The notes below the pieces were generated by a model, which saw only the letters and a program-made list of their open reading frames with translations, was not told where the DNA came from and did no database searches. The position numbers and the translations under genes are program-made. DNA of 64,000 nucleotides. Origin: Protula sp. h YS-2021. Lineage: Eukaryota > Annelida > Polychaeta > Sabellida > Serpulidae. The stretch covers positions 49,445,673 through 49,509,672 of the forward strand of contig OX457026.1 of assembly GCA_949752745.1 (NCBI GenBank), given 5' to 3'. Below are positions 35,215 to 46,000 of this stretch, piece by piece (position 1 is the stretch's first letter; each line of letters opens with the position of its first letter).

Positions 35215-35583
35215 GTAAAGTTGGAAGAAAAGTCTAAAGCTGCGCTTACTCAAGAACAACAAATTCTAGAAAGTGAAAAACCACGTACAAGTAATAAGAC
35301 GTTGCAGGATACAAAACGAAAACCAATGTCTGAGCAAGACAGCCAAACAGCCAAAAAGCAAAAAAAAAAAAACGAAATTTGTGAGGACGAGGCACTCGAA
35401 ATACTGATGATGAAACACACAGACAGCTATTGTCAAGAAGAGAAATCTGCTAGAAACAAAAACTCGGATTAAAAACGAAAAGGTGATGGTGAAAATAACG
35501 ACACAGACAAAAAAGTTGAGAAGTGTGAAGAAAAAACCCTAAAACGACAAAAATTAGTTGTAAAAAACACCAAAGCCTGTTGA
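35188..35583 (+). pseudogene. Lys/Glu-rich open frame with one internal stop
   Basis: The frame reads VKLEEKSKAALTQEQQILES through a Lys-rich AKKQKKKNEICEDEALEILM stretch, stops at TAA (35470-35472), then continues in the same frame KRKGDGENNDTDKKVEKC to TGA at 35581-35583. Composition suggests a nuclear or coiled-coil protein tail. A one-base shift would join it to the preceding helical segment. No homologue is recognised. Marked as broken because of the internal stop. Confidence 0.35.
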
Positions 35584-35783
35584 CAGCACCAAAAAATAAC
35601 TTGTTGGAAACTGTTCTTTAGTTCAATGACTCTGAACGAAATGTACGCACTGCGGACACACACAGATGCAGCAAACGCCGTCGTACTTAATTTGGACTCC
35701 TGCGAATGTTTATTTAACTTGCGTCGATGTGCGATTGTTAAATCTGACTACTGCGCAAGTTCACTTAACTTTTTTTTTTTCAA

Positions 35784-37597
35784 AAATTCCGAAAAAAATT
35801 CAAAAATTTTCCAATTCACTCAAAAAGCACAAGCCGTATGCATGATCCCCTAGAGACGGCTCATATCGAAAATAAATGAAATCTGATAAAAACTGTAGGA
35901 GGAAATGCATTTTGAATTTTTTTCTTCAAAAATTCTCTGATCGACTGAAAAAGCCATATTCACGACACCCTAAGCATGCCTCAGCCCCAAAATAAATGAT
36001 GTTTGATCAAAACTGCAGGAGAAAATGCATTTTGAGGTATTTTTATCAAAAATTTCCCCCGAAATCAAAAATTCCCAAGTCGAGTCAAATAGCACAAGCC
36101 GTATGCGAGACCTACCTAAGGATGCCTCATAGCAAAAATAAATGAAATCGGTTCAAAACTGTAGGTGGAAATGCATTTTGAAGTTTTCTTCTTCACGAAC
36201 TCCCTAAAGATACAAAATTGCCCGATCGACTAAAAAGCACAAGCCGTATGCACTCACACCAAAAATAAATGACATCGAATCTAAATTGTAGCTGTAGATC
36301 CATTTTGAATTTTTTCGAAATTCTTGCTTAAAAAATTCCCCAAAAATACAAACTAAAAAAGCACAAGCCGTATGCACGACCCTTTAGGGGTGCCTCATAC
36401 CAAAAATAAATGACATCGGGTCAAAAATGTAAGGGGAGATACATTTTAAAATTTCTTCAAAAAATTCCCAAAAATTCAAAAATCACCCGATCGACTAAAA
36501 AAGCACAAGCCGTATGCACGACCGCTTAGGAATGCCTCACACCAAAAATAAATGACATCGAATCAGAATTGTAGCATTTTTTTCAAAATTTTTGCTTAAA
36601 AAAATCCCCAAAAATACAAAAATTGTCCGATCGACTAAAAAAGCACAAGCCGTATGCACGACCCTTTAGGTGAGCCTTATACCAAAAATAAATGACATCG
36701 GGTCAAAAATGTAGGAGATACATTTTAATTTTTTTTCTTTAAAAATTCCCCAAAAATTCAAAAATCACCCGATCTACTAGAAAAGCACCAGCCATATACA
36801 CGACCCCTTAGGAATGCCTCCCACCAAAAATAAATGACATCGGATCAAAATTGTAGGAGGAGATGCATTTTGAAACAAAGTTTACAGCGAACTAACTAAC
36901 TAACGGACGCCATCCGCAGACCGATAGGAATACCCCAGCTTACGTGTAACGTAAGCTGGGCTAAAAAGCACAAGCCGTATGCACGACCCTTTAGTGGCGC
37001 CTCATACCAAAAATAAATGACATCGAATCAAAAATGTAGGAGGAGATACACTTCAAATATTTTTCTTCAAAAATTCGCAAAAAAATCAAAAATCACCCGA
37101 TCGAAAACAAAAGCACAAGCCGTATGCAAGACCGCTTAGGGATGCATCACACCAAAAATAAATGACATCGAATCAAAATTGTAGGAGTAGATGCATTCTG
37201 AATTATTTTCGAAATTTTTGCTTAAAAAATTCCCGAAAAATACAAAAAGTATTCGATCGACTAAAAAAGCACAAGCCATATGCGCGACTCTTTAGGGGTG
37301 CCTCATAACAAAAGCAAATGAAATCGGATAAAAAATGTAGGAGGAGATACGTTTAAATTTTTTTCTTCAAAAATTCGCCAAAAATTCAAAAATAACCCGA
37401 TCAACTAAAAAAGCACAAACCGTATGCACGACCCCTTAGGGATGCCTCATACCAAAAATATATGACATCGGATCAAAATTGTAGGAGGACATGCATTTTG
37501 AACCAAAGTTTACTAAATAAACAACTAACTAACTAACGGACGCCACCCGCAAACCGATAGGAATACCCCAGCTTACGTGTAACGTAAGCTGGGCTAA
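35784..37597 (+). mobile_element. Family F array with two 3' ends
   Basis: About eleven units of 120-150 bp carry AAAAGCACAAGCCGTATGCA and ACCAAAAATAAATGACATCG. The palindrome CCCAGCTTAC...GTAAGCTGGG occurs twice, at 36934-36960 and 37567-37593. Each is preceded by AACTAACTAACGGACGCC and ACCGATAGGAATAC. Units restart immediately after the first end. Opposite orientation to the copy at 9728-10574. Non-coding. Confidence 0.8.
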
Positions 37598-38040
37598 AAG
37601 CAAAAAAAAAAAAAAAAACGAAACAGCGCTGTTATTTTGTTGTTTGGATGTCGGGTACCAGCACAGAGTTGTCAAATTGGGTAGGGTGGGGTAAAAAACT
37701 AAAAAAAAAAAGAGCGTTACCGCATCAAGAAATGCTAAAAGACTCTTGTAGTTGAGTGGCTTGCAAATCTATTTGGGACTAATCTGTTTTGTCTTCTCTG
37801 AATTATTAGAGTTCGTTTTATTGGGATAACATAAAAGTTCTCAAAAAAAAAAACAAAAACAAAAACAAAAAAAAAAAAAACAAAAAAAAAAAAACAAAAA
37901 AAAAAACAAAAAAAAAAAACGAAACAGCGCTGTTCTTTTGTTTTGCTCACCCAATCCCAGTAACTGGGATTCCACCAAGAAAAAAAAGTACACCCTCTCC
38001 CCCCCTCCTCTCAGCAAAAAAAAAAAAAGAAGGGGACAAA
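37598..38040. repeat. A-rich low-complexity region
   Basis: Runs of A broken by single C or G, densest at 37838-37920. The motif CGAAACAGCGCTGTT-TTTTGTT occurs twice (about 37619 and 37920), a short duplication around the A-rich tract. No gene. Confidence 0.6.
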
Positions 38041-38597
38041 ACCAATTCTAATTCAAGCATGAATTTAAACATAACCACACCGTAATAATAAAAATACGAA
38101 AATATAAAAAAAAAGTAATTAGTGATTAATGAAATATCAAGAAACTGGTTTTTCAAGCAAGACATAAACATTACAGAACCCAACAGTGGCGGTGGCACTC
38201 CTTAACAAAGAGCCCACTGAGAACTTAATCCCCAGCTTCTTAAACTCAACCAGAGAACTTAATTAAACAAATGCAATACACATGTCATTGCGAAACCAAC
38301 TGACTGAAATCACCTGCAGAGCACATCCTTTGCACCGACATCAACAAAAATCAGAACCATGGCCAGATGTATGACACCATCCAAGCAGACTCCATCCCAA
38401 CATCTTCGCGGCATGCCCCTTCCTCGCCAGTGACAGACAAATGCAGAAAAAACCGTGGGTGACTGGTCACCGACCGGGATCCCCTACCTCCTATCTAAGT
38501 GTCACATACTTATAAATTCAAAGCGTCCAAAGCAATTAGTTACCATTATTCTGAGTTTCTAACAGTGAACATATCAAGTTAATTACTCATAAACACC
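38041..38597 (+). promoter_or_regulatory. Upstream region of the BTB gene with TATA-like element
   Basis: TATAAATT at 38511-38518 lies about 80 bp before the BTB start codon, at a spacing that would allow transcription to begin near 38540. The start has a favourable context (CACCATGG). Nothing else was recognised in this stretch. The assignment is by motif and position only. Confidence 0.4.
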
Positions 38598-40220
38598 ATG
38601 GATAAATTCTTGAAGTCTTGGAAGCACAGTGACTTCGTGTTCGTTCTGGAGGGTACGAAAGTGTACGCCAACAAGACTTTATTGATAATAAATCCCCGTT
38701 TTTGAGGCAATGTTGACGTTAGTATATATACAGCACGTTTTCCAGGCAGCAAACGATGGCATAGCAGCCAAATAAAAGAACAAAAAACTGTGGAAACAAG
38801 TAAAAAATATGGCGAAAAAGTGCAATTATAGTTATATTGAGCATAAGTTGAATGAAAAATAATATTGTGTGCACATCACAAGCTGATGTCGCCAACGAAA
38901 AGGAATAGCATTTGAATTTTCTTTCTTCCAGGGGTGAATTCTAAGAGAAGAACAAGACAGAAATAGAAATCCATGGCACAGGGATAGGGTCATTTTTACA
39001 GTTAATGATGCTGCTTCATGAACCGAAGAATGTTGTTACAAGTATGTTAAGTTCAATGGAAACAAAATGGGACAGTTTAGGTGTTTCAGAAAAAATCTTT
39101 TTAAGTGAACACTGTTCATTTGAGAACAGAAAGGAAAAAATAACCAGAGAAAGTGGCAGCAACAAATGTAATAAAGAAGTGGACACTAAGTTTAATTAGC
39201 TGGCAACCCTGTCAACAGTCAACAGTGAAAAATATGTGCAATCTGACAATATATAACTTTTCCTCGGTTACAGGCGACGATGTCTTCCAGCTGTTAAATA
39301 TGGCAGATTACTACCAGATTACCACCTTAAAGGAGCAATGCGTGCAGGTGATGCAGCACATGGATTTCGAGTGGAGCATCGTCACCGCCATGCACATATA
39401 TGATTTGCCAGAATCGGTACTGCATGCATACAGGAACGCCTTGGCCTAGTAAGTGCATCAGCATTTTTTCCGCGGAAAGCCAGTAAATTTTACTAAAAGC
39501 CGTGGCAAATACGAGAAAGCTTCCCAACGGCTTCCATGAATCTCAAAAATAATCTTTTATCCATCTTGAGGAAAAGTGCAAATTTTTTTTTTTGGAAACC
39601 ACACACATAAAAAAAGTACTTAAAAAAGGAAATGTTACAACAATTGAGTCATTTATTCAGAAGCCAAGAAGAGATTTTTTAGCCAGTAGTCACTACTGTT
39701 TCAGGTTACGCGATAATAAAGGTACTCTCGCAGCAAGGTACACTGAAATTCTGGAGCTGAAAGCCCAATGTGAAGAAGACGCAGCGGCAGATGCAAACGA
39801 GACGCTCAAAGATGTAAGCATCATTTGATTGGAATAAAAACGGATAAACTAAAATAATATATAGAACAAAACGGATAAATTAAAGTAATGAATGATAAAG
39901 TTCAAATTACTAGGTAAACAGTTTTTCGTACAAATGCTAGTTTGTCTGGATGTCAATGAATCTTTGGATTAAATTCTAGTTTCACTTTAAGAAAGGAACT
40001 GCAAATGCGAGTCGGTGATGCTTGAAACAATTACTTCTCTTAGCAGATCTTTCGCAGTATTCGACACGCCATATCGAAGAAGAACGACCAGAGAGGTGCC
40101 ATTCCTTATCAATGGTTTTACTGTGAACGCTGCTTTTCAGCGCCCAGTTGCGACGGTGCAGCTTGCCATGACTGCGGGACATTAATTTCAAGAAACCTAG
40201 CAAAACTCTGCAGCTTCTGA
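38598..40220 (+). pseudogene. BTB-domain gene, five exons, two lesions
   Basis: Exons 38598-38717, 38932-39041, 39274-39448, 39687-39813 and 40047-40220 have GT/AG sites and join with consistent phases (AC|G, A|GC, TA|T, then a codon boundary), giving a protein of about 235 residues. The N-terminal half is a BTB/POZ domain: HSDFVFVLEGTKVYANKTLL, FEAMLT, EKNKTEIEIHGTGIGSFLQL, then VFQLLNMADYYQITTLKEQC. BTB domains dimerise and often link substrates to cullin-3 ligases. The C-terminal exon encodes a Cys-rich tail, WFYCERCFSAPSCDG then ACHDCG (C-x2-C-x5-C-x4-C-x2-C), which could bind zinc. Lesions: one extra base near 38695-38705 (before FEAML) and TAA at 38942-38944 where Lys is expected. Either a recent pseudogene or a gene with assembly errors. 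Confidence 0.75.
40047..40220 (+). CDS. Terminal Cys-rich exon of the BTB gene
   Basis: The acceptor TTCTCTTAGCAG ends at 40046; the frame IFRSIRHAISKKNDQRGAIP continues to the Cys cluster and TGA at 40218-40220. The preceding exon ends on a codon boundary (GAT|GTAAGC at 39813/39814), so the phases agree. The exon is intact. Five Cys plus one His in 19 residues suggest a zinc-ribbon-like fold; the function is unknown to me. Confidence 0.65.
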   Translation: MFRSIRHAISKKNDQRGAIPYQWFYCERCFSAPSCDGAACHDCGTLISRNLAKLCSF

Positions 40221-40796
40221 AGTCACGGCAAAGTGGACAGAGGAAATGTATAGACACAAATGCAAAGCAAAATGAAGTGAATTTATAAGTAATAGTGAAT
40301 TATAAAGATATATGCATGTAAAATGGTTGATATATAAACAGAAGCTGACCGAGACAATTTTAAGAAAGGAAAGGGGTAACAGGGTAGAAAAGTGTGCACC
40401 AAAAATGTACAGGAAGTGGGCTTTTATTAAATAAAAGGATGCACAATGTTCGTCACTTTTAACTACACATTGGTCCTCATTATTAACTGACATGTCATTC
40501 CAATGTCTGAAAAAGTCAATAACAGAAAAGGCACAAAAATAACAAAAAAATAGAAAGTAAATAAATAAATAAAATAAAAAAGGGAGCCAATTCAGAAATG
40601 TAGCATAAATAAATTTCTTTTACATAAATATCTACGTGGGGCAGCCATTTCGAAGGGCAGCTGCAAAGACAGGAAGGTGAGGTGGATGCAACTGAAGGAA
40701 GGGGAGGGGTGAATGTTTACAGGGAGTACTCATCCCAATGTATAAGGTGGGCTATCATGTCTGGAATATCAACCTTAAGAGAAGAAACCGACTTAC
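40221..40796 (+). other. Presumed 3' UTR and downstream flank of the BTB gene
   Basis: AATAAA at 40430-40435 could serve as the polyadenylation signal about 210 bp after the stop. The rest is AT-rich with a short AAATAAATAAATAAAATAAA stretch near 40560-40580. Nothing else is recognised. Confidence 0.4.
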
Positions 40797-40880
40797 CTTG
40801 ACTGGCAAAAACGAAGTTTCTTCACTGAATTTCTCGCATAAATATCCGACACATGCTGTTAACAATAAACTGTGATCCAT
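40797..40880 (-). CDS. Speculative first exon on the minus strand
   Basis: ATG at 40878-40880 opens 28 codons (MDHSLLLTACVGYLCEKF...) that end exactly at a strong donor, GTCAAG|GTAAGT (40797/40796). No downstream partner exon and no homologue were recognised, and a 28-codon open frame is not significant by itself. Confidence 0.2.
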
Positions 40881-41468
40881 AGACAACTTTGTTTTATCAC
40901 CGATAAAATTCTGCTACACAGATCGATAGACAAATTAGTCTGATCACTGATGAAATTCTATTTAATTCGACAGAATTTCAATCCGGAATATAAACGGGCA
41001 GCAAACTTCAGGAGTTCCAATTAAAACTTTGTTTGATCACAATAAAATGCTTTTAAACAATTTATTTATTTATTTCTTCATTCTAGCCATAAACATAGTA
41101 TACAAAGTTAACCTTTTTTATGCATATGCAGTACACATTAAGAGTAGAAGTTCTAAATGAGTATATTACATTATAAGACCAGAAAGGCTTAGCTGGAAGT
41201 TAAAACTTATTCGAGAGCAAGCCTGTTGATACTGTAGAACCATACTATAGCCTCAAGAGGTACAGAGAATGAATTAACATACAATTTTACATGTTCTCCC
41301 TCCCATGCTGTCGTAACACATGATCTCTCATTATGAAACAAAGCGTGATAAGCAGGAATTAAAACATAAGGTCAAAACACATTGATGGTCTGGTTAGAGA
41401 TAACAAACTATATTAAGTTCTAATCAAAAAGCAATAGCACCTGAAAACTTTCAATACTGTTTCATAAA

Positions 41469-43271
41469 TTAAATACTTTTGTACGAGTTAATATAATACT
41501 GTTGAACTAAAGTTTTAAATGCATTAGTGCTGACACAAGATCGTATGTTTTCTGGTAACTCATTCCAGATTTTAACACCTGAGATACTTAAGCAATTTGC
41601 TTTCATAGTTGTTCTTACAAAATTTGTTTTAAACTTATTTTGCTGTCTTGTACAATACGAGTCAGTACAATTCCCTACTTGGAACAATGTTTGGACATTC
41701 AACGGTAGAGCATTGTGATACGCTTTATACATCATGCACGCAGATTTCAGTTTTACAAGTTCGAAGAATTTGATTACATTACATTCAATGAAAAGGCCAT
41801 TTGTATGGCTGTAATAATCGACATTGTTGATAATTCTTATAGCTCTCTTTTGCTTCAAATATAAATATCTAAGTTTAGTTTCATAGGTGTTGCCCCAAAT
41901 TTCACAACAGTAACTAAGATATGGTAAAAACAGAGAATTGTAAATTGTGAGCATAGAACATTTATCAATTAAGTTGCGAACCTTGTACAAAATCGCTAAA
42001 CTTTTAGACAATTTTTCAGACACTCGATTTATTTGCTCATGCCAGTTTAGATTTGTGTCAATAATCACACCCAAAAATTTAGTCGAGGTTACCTTTTCAA
42101 TTTCAAAACCATTCATATAAATCTTAATGTCTTTGATATTAATACCCGTATTGTGAAAATTTCCAAATATCATAAAATTTGTTTTTGAAACATTTAAAGA
42201 TAATTTGTTTACGTTAAACCAAATCTGTAATTTATTTAATTCACATGTAACAGTATCAGCTAATTCATGTATGTCAGATCCGGATTTAAATGCATTAGTA
42301 TCATCTGCAAAAAGAATGAAACGCAAAATATTCGATACTTTACAAATATCATTCATGTAAATAATAAAAAGTTTTGGACCTAAAATTGACCCTTGTGGTA
42401 CGCCGCAAACTATATTCAATAGACAAGAACGGACATCGTTTATCTGTACGAACTGTTTTCTGTTTGAGAGATAGCTTTTTAACCACTTCAAACCATTTCC
42501 TCGAAAACCGTAATGATACAATTTTGCTAAAAGAATATCATGATTTAGAATGTCATGAAGGTCATTGAACACACCTATGGTACATTTCTTTTTATCTAAC
42601 GCTTCACATATTTCTTCAATAAGCTCTAATAATGCAACATTTGTTGACCTCTTCTCTCGAAAACCGTATTGAGATTCACTTAATATCCTATTGTTATCTA
42701 AAAAAGATTGCAGCCTGTGATCAAATAATTTTTCCAAAACTTTCGAAAACTGTGGAAGAAGAGACACAGGTCTATAGTTATTGAATTCCTTATTACAACC
42801 ACTTTTGAACAGAGGTAACACTTTTGCTATCTTCATTTCATCAGGAAAAATACCAGATGAAAAGGTCAAATTGCATACATGACATAAGGGTTTACTTACA
42901 GTATCTATGACGCTTTTTACAATTTGCATTGAAATTTCATTACAATCTTTAGAAGTTTTACTCTTCAATTTTGACACGACCTTAATTAACTCACTCTCAG
43001 TTACAGGTTTGATAAAGAACGAGTTGGGATTAGATCCTGGCATATAATCTGAAAAATGTTTACCCTCTGTTGAGGGTATTTTGTCAGCCAAATTTGGCCC
43101 AATATTAACAAAAAACTTATTAAATTCGTGTGCAATACTTCTTTCACTTGAAGTAGTTTGGCCGTTGCCGTTATTAAATTCAACCGGTAGCTGAGAATGA
43201 TCTTTATTTTTTATAACACTATTTATTATCTTCCAAGTTGCCTTTATATCATTTTTATTTTGAGCAATCAA
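41469..43271 (-). pseudogene. LINE ORF2, reverse transcriptase part
   Basis: This 600-codon frame continues ORF2 after a one-base shift. Landmarks: NYRPVSLLPQFSKVLEKL (about residue 165), SQYGFREKRST (200), GVPQGSILGPKLFIIYMNDI (290-309) and the catalytic FADDT at 321-325. Motif A is abnormal: GVFNDLHDILNHDILL is about three residues shorter than the usual FxDLxKAFDTxxHDILL and lacks AFD. The first Asp may survive. A C-terminal region of about 240 residues follows. The apparent start is a TTG inside the continuous protein, not an initiator. Confidence 0.85.
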
Positions 43272-44749
43272 ATCATCATAATACTTTTTTCACATGCTCT
43301 TAATATTGACGTGAGTTTATTTTTATAACGTTTATATTTCATTTCATTGTCAGTATTTCTGTTGGAAATAAAGTTTTCATACAATTTATTTTTCTTGTGA
43401 CAAGCGTTAATGAGCCCTTTAGTTAACCATGGCTTGTTTTCACTTTTATTGTACACATTAACCTTTTTCAGCGGAAAGTTTCTATCATAACAGTTTTTAA
43501 ACATTTGCATGAACATATCATATGCTATATTTACATCATGTTCGCCTAACACTTTTTCCCATTTAATATCAAGCATTTCTTTTCTAAAATTGTCAACTTT
43601 GGCACCATTTATAACTCGTACCCATTTGAATTTATCTTTGTTAACTTTAGATAAGCCTCTATGGTAACAGGAGCTAAAAATTGGCAAATGATCAGTTATA
43701 TCATTGCACAGTATGCCACTGACATTTTCACAAGCAAAATTGTTTGTAAATATATTATCGATTAATGTAGCAGAATATGAAGTTACACGAGTAGGTTTGT
43801 TTATCATAGGGTACATGCCGTACGAAAATAACATGTCTACGAAATATTTTGAGTCTAAATGACCATCACTTTTAAACAAGTCTAAGTTGAAATCACCACA
43901 TATATAAATCGACTTATTTGAATTTATATCCTTTAACATTTCTTCAACATAACAAAGAAACTGTTCTAAACTAGAAGCTGGAGTTCGATAAATGCACGAC
44001 ACAACGATATTTTTACCATGTTTTATAAACAGTTCTAAAGATAGGCACTCAAATAATTTATCTTTGGAAAATGAAAATTTTTCAATTTTAGTACAGTCCA
44101 AGTCCTTACGTACATATAATGAAACACCACCTCCCCTTTTTCCATCTCTGACCACATTGAACATTTCACAATTTTCAAGCCTAAAATCTGTCAAATCTGA
44201 TTTTGAATCAAGCCACGTTTCGCTTATAGCTATGACATGAAATTCCTTTGAGAGATTTGACAAGTAATTTTTTATATGCCTAAAATTTGTTTTTAAACTC
44301 CTTGCATTGAAATGTATCAAAGTGAAACCATTTAGCTGTTTTGCTTTTGAATGAAAATTTGTGTCTGTATAGTAACAACATTCAAAATTGTAATTCTGAT
44401 AATAATTTGCATCTGGGTCCAGATCATTATCCCAGCCATTATCAGTACTTTCTAAATTGTAGAATTTTTGCAAGGTGAAATCAGAACATCTATTGTAGAC
44501 TTTAAATAGTTCTTCACTAATATCTATATTTGTGTTCAAATATGCAAATTCGTCGTCATCCACATCATTAAAAGGAAAATTACTTGCACAATTAAAACAG
44601 TAATAATAACAGTCCATTTCACTTTTCCTATTTAATTCAAGTTTAGATAATTTTGCACATATTCTATGAACCCACAATGAACAAATGTCACACTGGATGG
44701 CATCGGATTTTACATTTTTGACACAAATACTGCATGGAAAACTGGTCAT
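43268..44749 (-). pseudogene. LINE ORF2, PHD-like finger and endonuclease part
   Basis: ATG at 44749. Residues 6-54 hold a PHD-type Cys/His set (C6, C9, C20, C23, H28, C31, C51, C54). An apurinic-type endonuclease follows: LIHFNARSLKTNF, VIAISETWLDSKSD, GGGVSLYVRKD, YICGDFNLDLF and ITDHLPIF, with the catalytic Glu, Asp/Asn and Asp-His present. It nicks target DNA to prime reverse transcription. The frame ends after CEKSIMMI because an A run at about 43287-43292 has six A where seven would restore CEKKYYDDLIAQ into the next frame. That is a single homopolymer difference, so it may be a sequencing error. Confidence 0.85.
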
Positions 44750-44770
44750 GGTTCTGATTCATTGAAGTTG

Positions 44771-45952
44771 TTAACCGTTTTTATGTTCGTTGACTGCTTT
44801 CTTTTCTCGCCACCATCTAACGTATATATGTTCCGGCCATAAACTTTCGTCCATAAACTTTATCGGCTCATTGCATTCACAAGTGACGTGGAAAGAGGCA
44901 TAAGTCTCAAAACGTATTTGAACTTTTTCTACTCGTGTATCGACTCTGAGTTTTTCGTCAAGGCAGGCTTTCAATTCTGTGGCTGTCGTCGTCGGGTCGA
45001 ATCTGGTGGCAAATATGTTTGCGAATTTGGTTTTTTTAATCGTTTTCAAACTGGTAGTGTTTGAAGTCCCAACCACTCCAGGCTTTTTCCTTTTTCTTTC
45101 AACTTGTTGCCATTTCTCTGCTTCTGGATTCTGTATTTGCTCATTCGCTCGATTTGAATCCAGTGTTGGTGTGCTTTGATACGATGATTTGGTATCATTT
45201 CTACTTTCATTTCGTTGAACCACATCGCCATTTTTTGAGGACTGTTGACCAGGAACAGTTTTCAACTTTTCGGCGTATGACTTTTTGCTAAAATCGCATG
45301 TCTGTTCAATAGTGGTAACACGGTCATTCATGGCTGCAGCTGAATCTGACAGGGTCTGTACAACATCGCCTTGCCCTTTTATTACCATTTTCATCTGTTC
45401 GAATTCTGCTTTCATTGATGATATTGAATTTAACAGCATTGATAATTCCACATTGTCAAAGCCAATAGGGGGGAGTTTGCTGAGCGTTTTTGCAACAAAA
45501 TTTGGAATGTTCTCGCCTCTTTCCTTAAGGAAGTTCAGTATGTCAGCAAGATTGTTCTTTGCTTTATTGACACCTTGGCGTTTCTTCATTTTCGACTCCT
45601 CTTGGCACGCATAATATAAGATATTTTTTGCCTCTTCAATTTCATTGTCCTCTAATGATCCGATGCACAGCTGTATTATTGTTTCAAAGGGCAATGAGTC
45701 AATTATGTTTGTAGCAAAGCACAACAGTTCATTCACAACAATTTGATCCATAATGTTCGGTTTAATATTCTTTGACGCAGTATTCAACAATGTCAATGAT
45801 TCGTTATTATGTGAATTTCGTGTTGCTGCACCGAAACGGGATTTATTACAATCCCTGCACAGCATCAAATCTCCATTCGAAAGATAGGTTTTTACGCTTT
45901 GTCCATTTGGGCACGGCGATGAACCACCTGGTCCGGCACAACTTTCAGGCAT
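44771..45952 (-). CDS. LINE ORF1 protein
   Basis: A complete 393-codon frame with an ATG at 45952, 21 bp upstream of ORF2. The N-terminus has Cys residues including LMLCRDCNKSRFG. The middle (about 175-225) has a heptad-like MKAEFEQMKMVIKGQ stretch suggesting a coiled coil. A Lys-rich ERKRKKPG tract and a C-terminal RRM-like part (KFANIFATRFDPTTTATELK ... FHVTCE ... WPEHIYVRWW) follow. ORF1 proteins of this group bind the LINE RNA and form the transposition particle. No lesion is seen. Confidence 0.75.
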   Translation of the reverse strand: MPESCAGPGGSSPCPNGQSVKTYLSNGDLMLCRDCNKSRFGAATRNSHNNESLTLLNTASKNIKPNIMDQIVVNELLCFATNIIDSLPFETIIQLCIGSLEDNEIEEAKNILYYACQEESKMKKRQGVNKAKNNLADILNFLKERGENIPNFVAKTLSKLPPIGFDNVELSMLLNSISSMKAEFEQMKMVIKGQGDVVQTLSDSAAAMNDRVTTIEQTCDFSKKSYAEKLKTVPGQQSSKNGDVVQRNESRNDTKSSYQSTPTLDSNRANEQIQNPEAEKWQQVERKRKKPGVVGTSNTTSLKTIKKTKFANIFATRFDPTTTATELKACLDEKLRVDTRVEKVQIRFETYASFHVTCECNEPIKFMDESLWPEHIYVRWWREKKAVNEHKNG

Positions 45953-46000
45953 AATCCACGTGTTTCACAGACAGAATATGTATTCTATTTAAAAATGTTT

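Larger units (their letters stand above)
41055..46000 (-). mobile_element. CR1-like non-LTR retrotransposon (LINE), nearly full length
   Basis: Two ORFs in LINE order on the minus strand, a 3' UTR of about 410 bp and a short 3' tail of AAAT repeats at about 41055-41075 (minus GAAATAAATAAATAAATTG). The 5' end is not defined precisely (about 46000). Endonuclease and reverse transcriptase types place it with CR1/L2-like LINEs. No target-site duplication was identified. Confidence 0.85.

Noticed and set aside
37735..38198. Phe-rich minus-strand frames
   Set aside because: Translations of poly-A tracts (complement poly-T); not genes.
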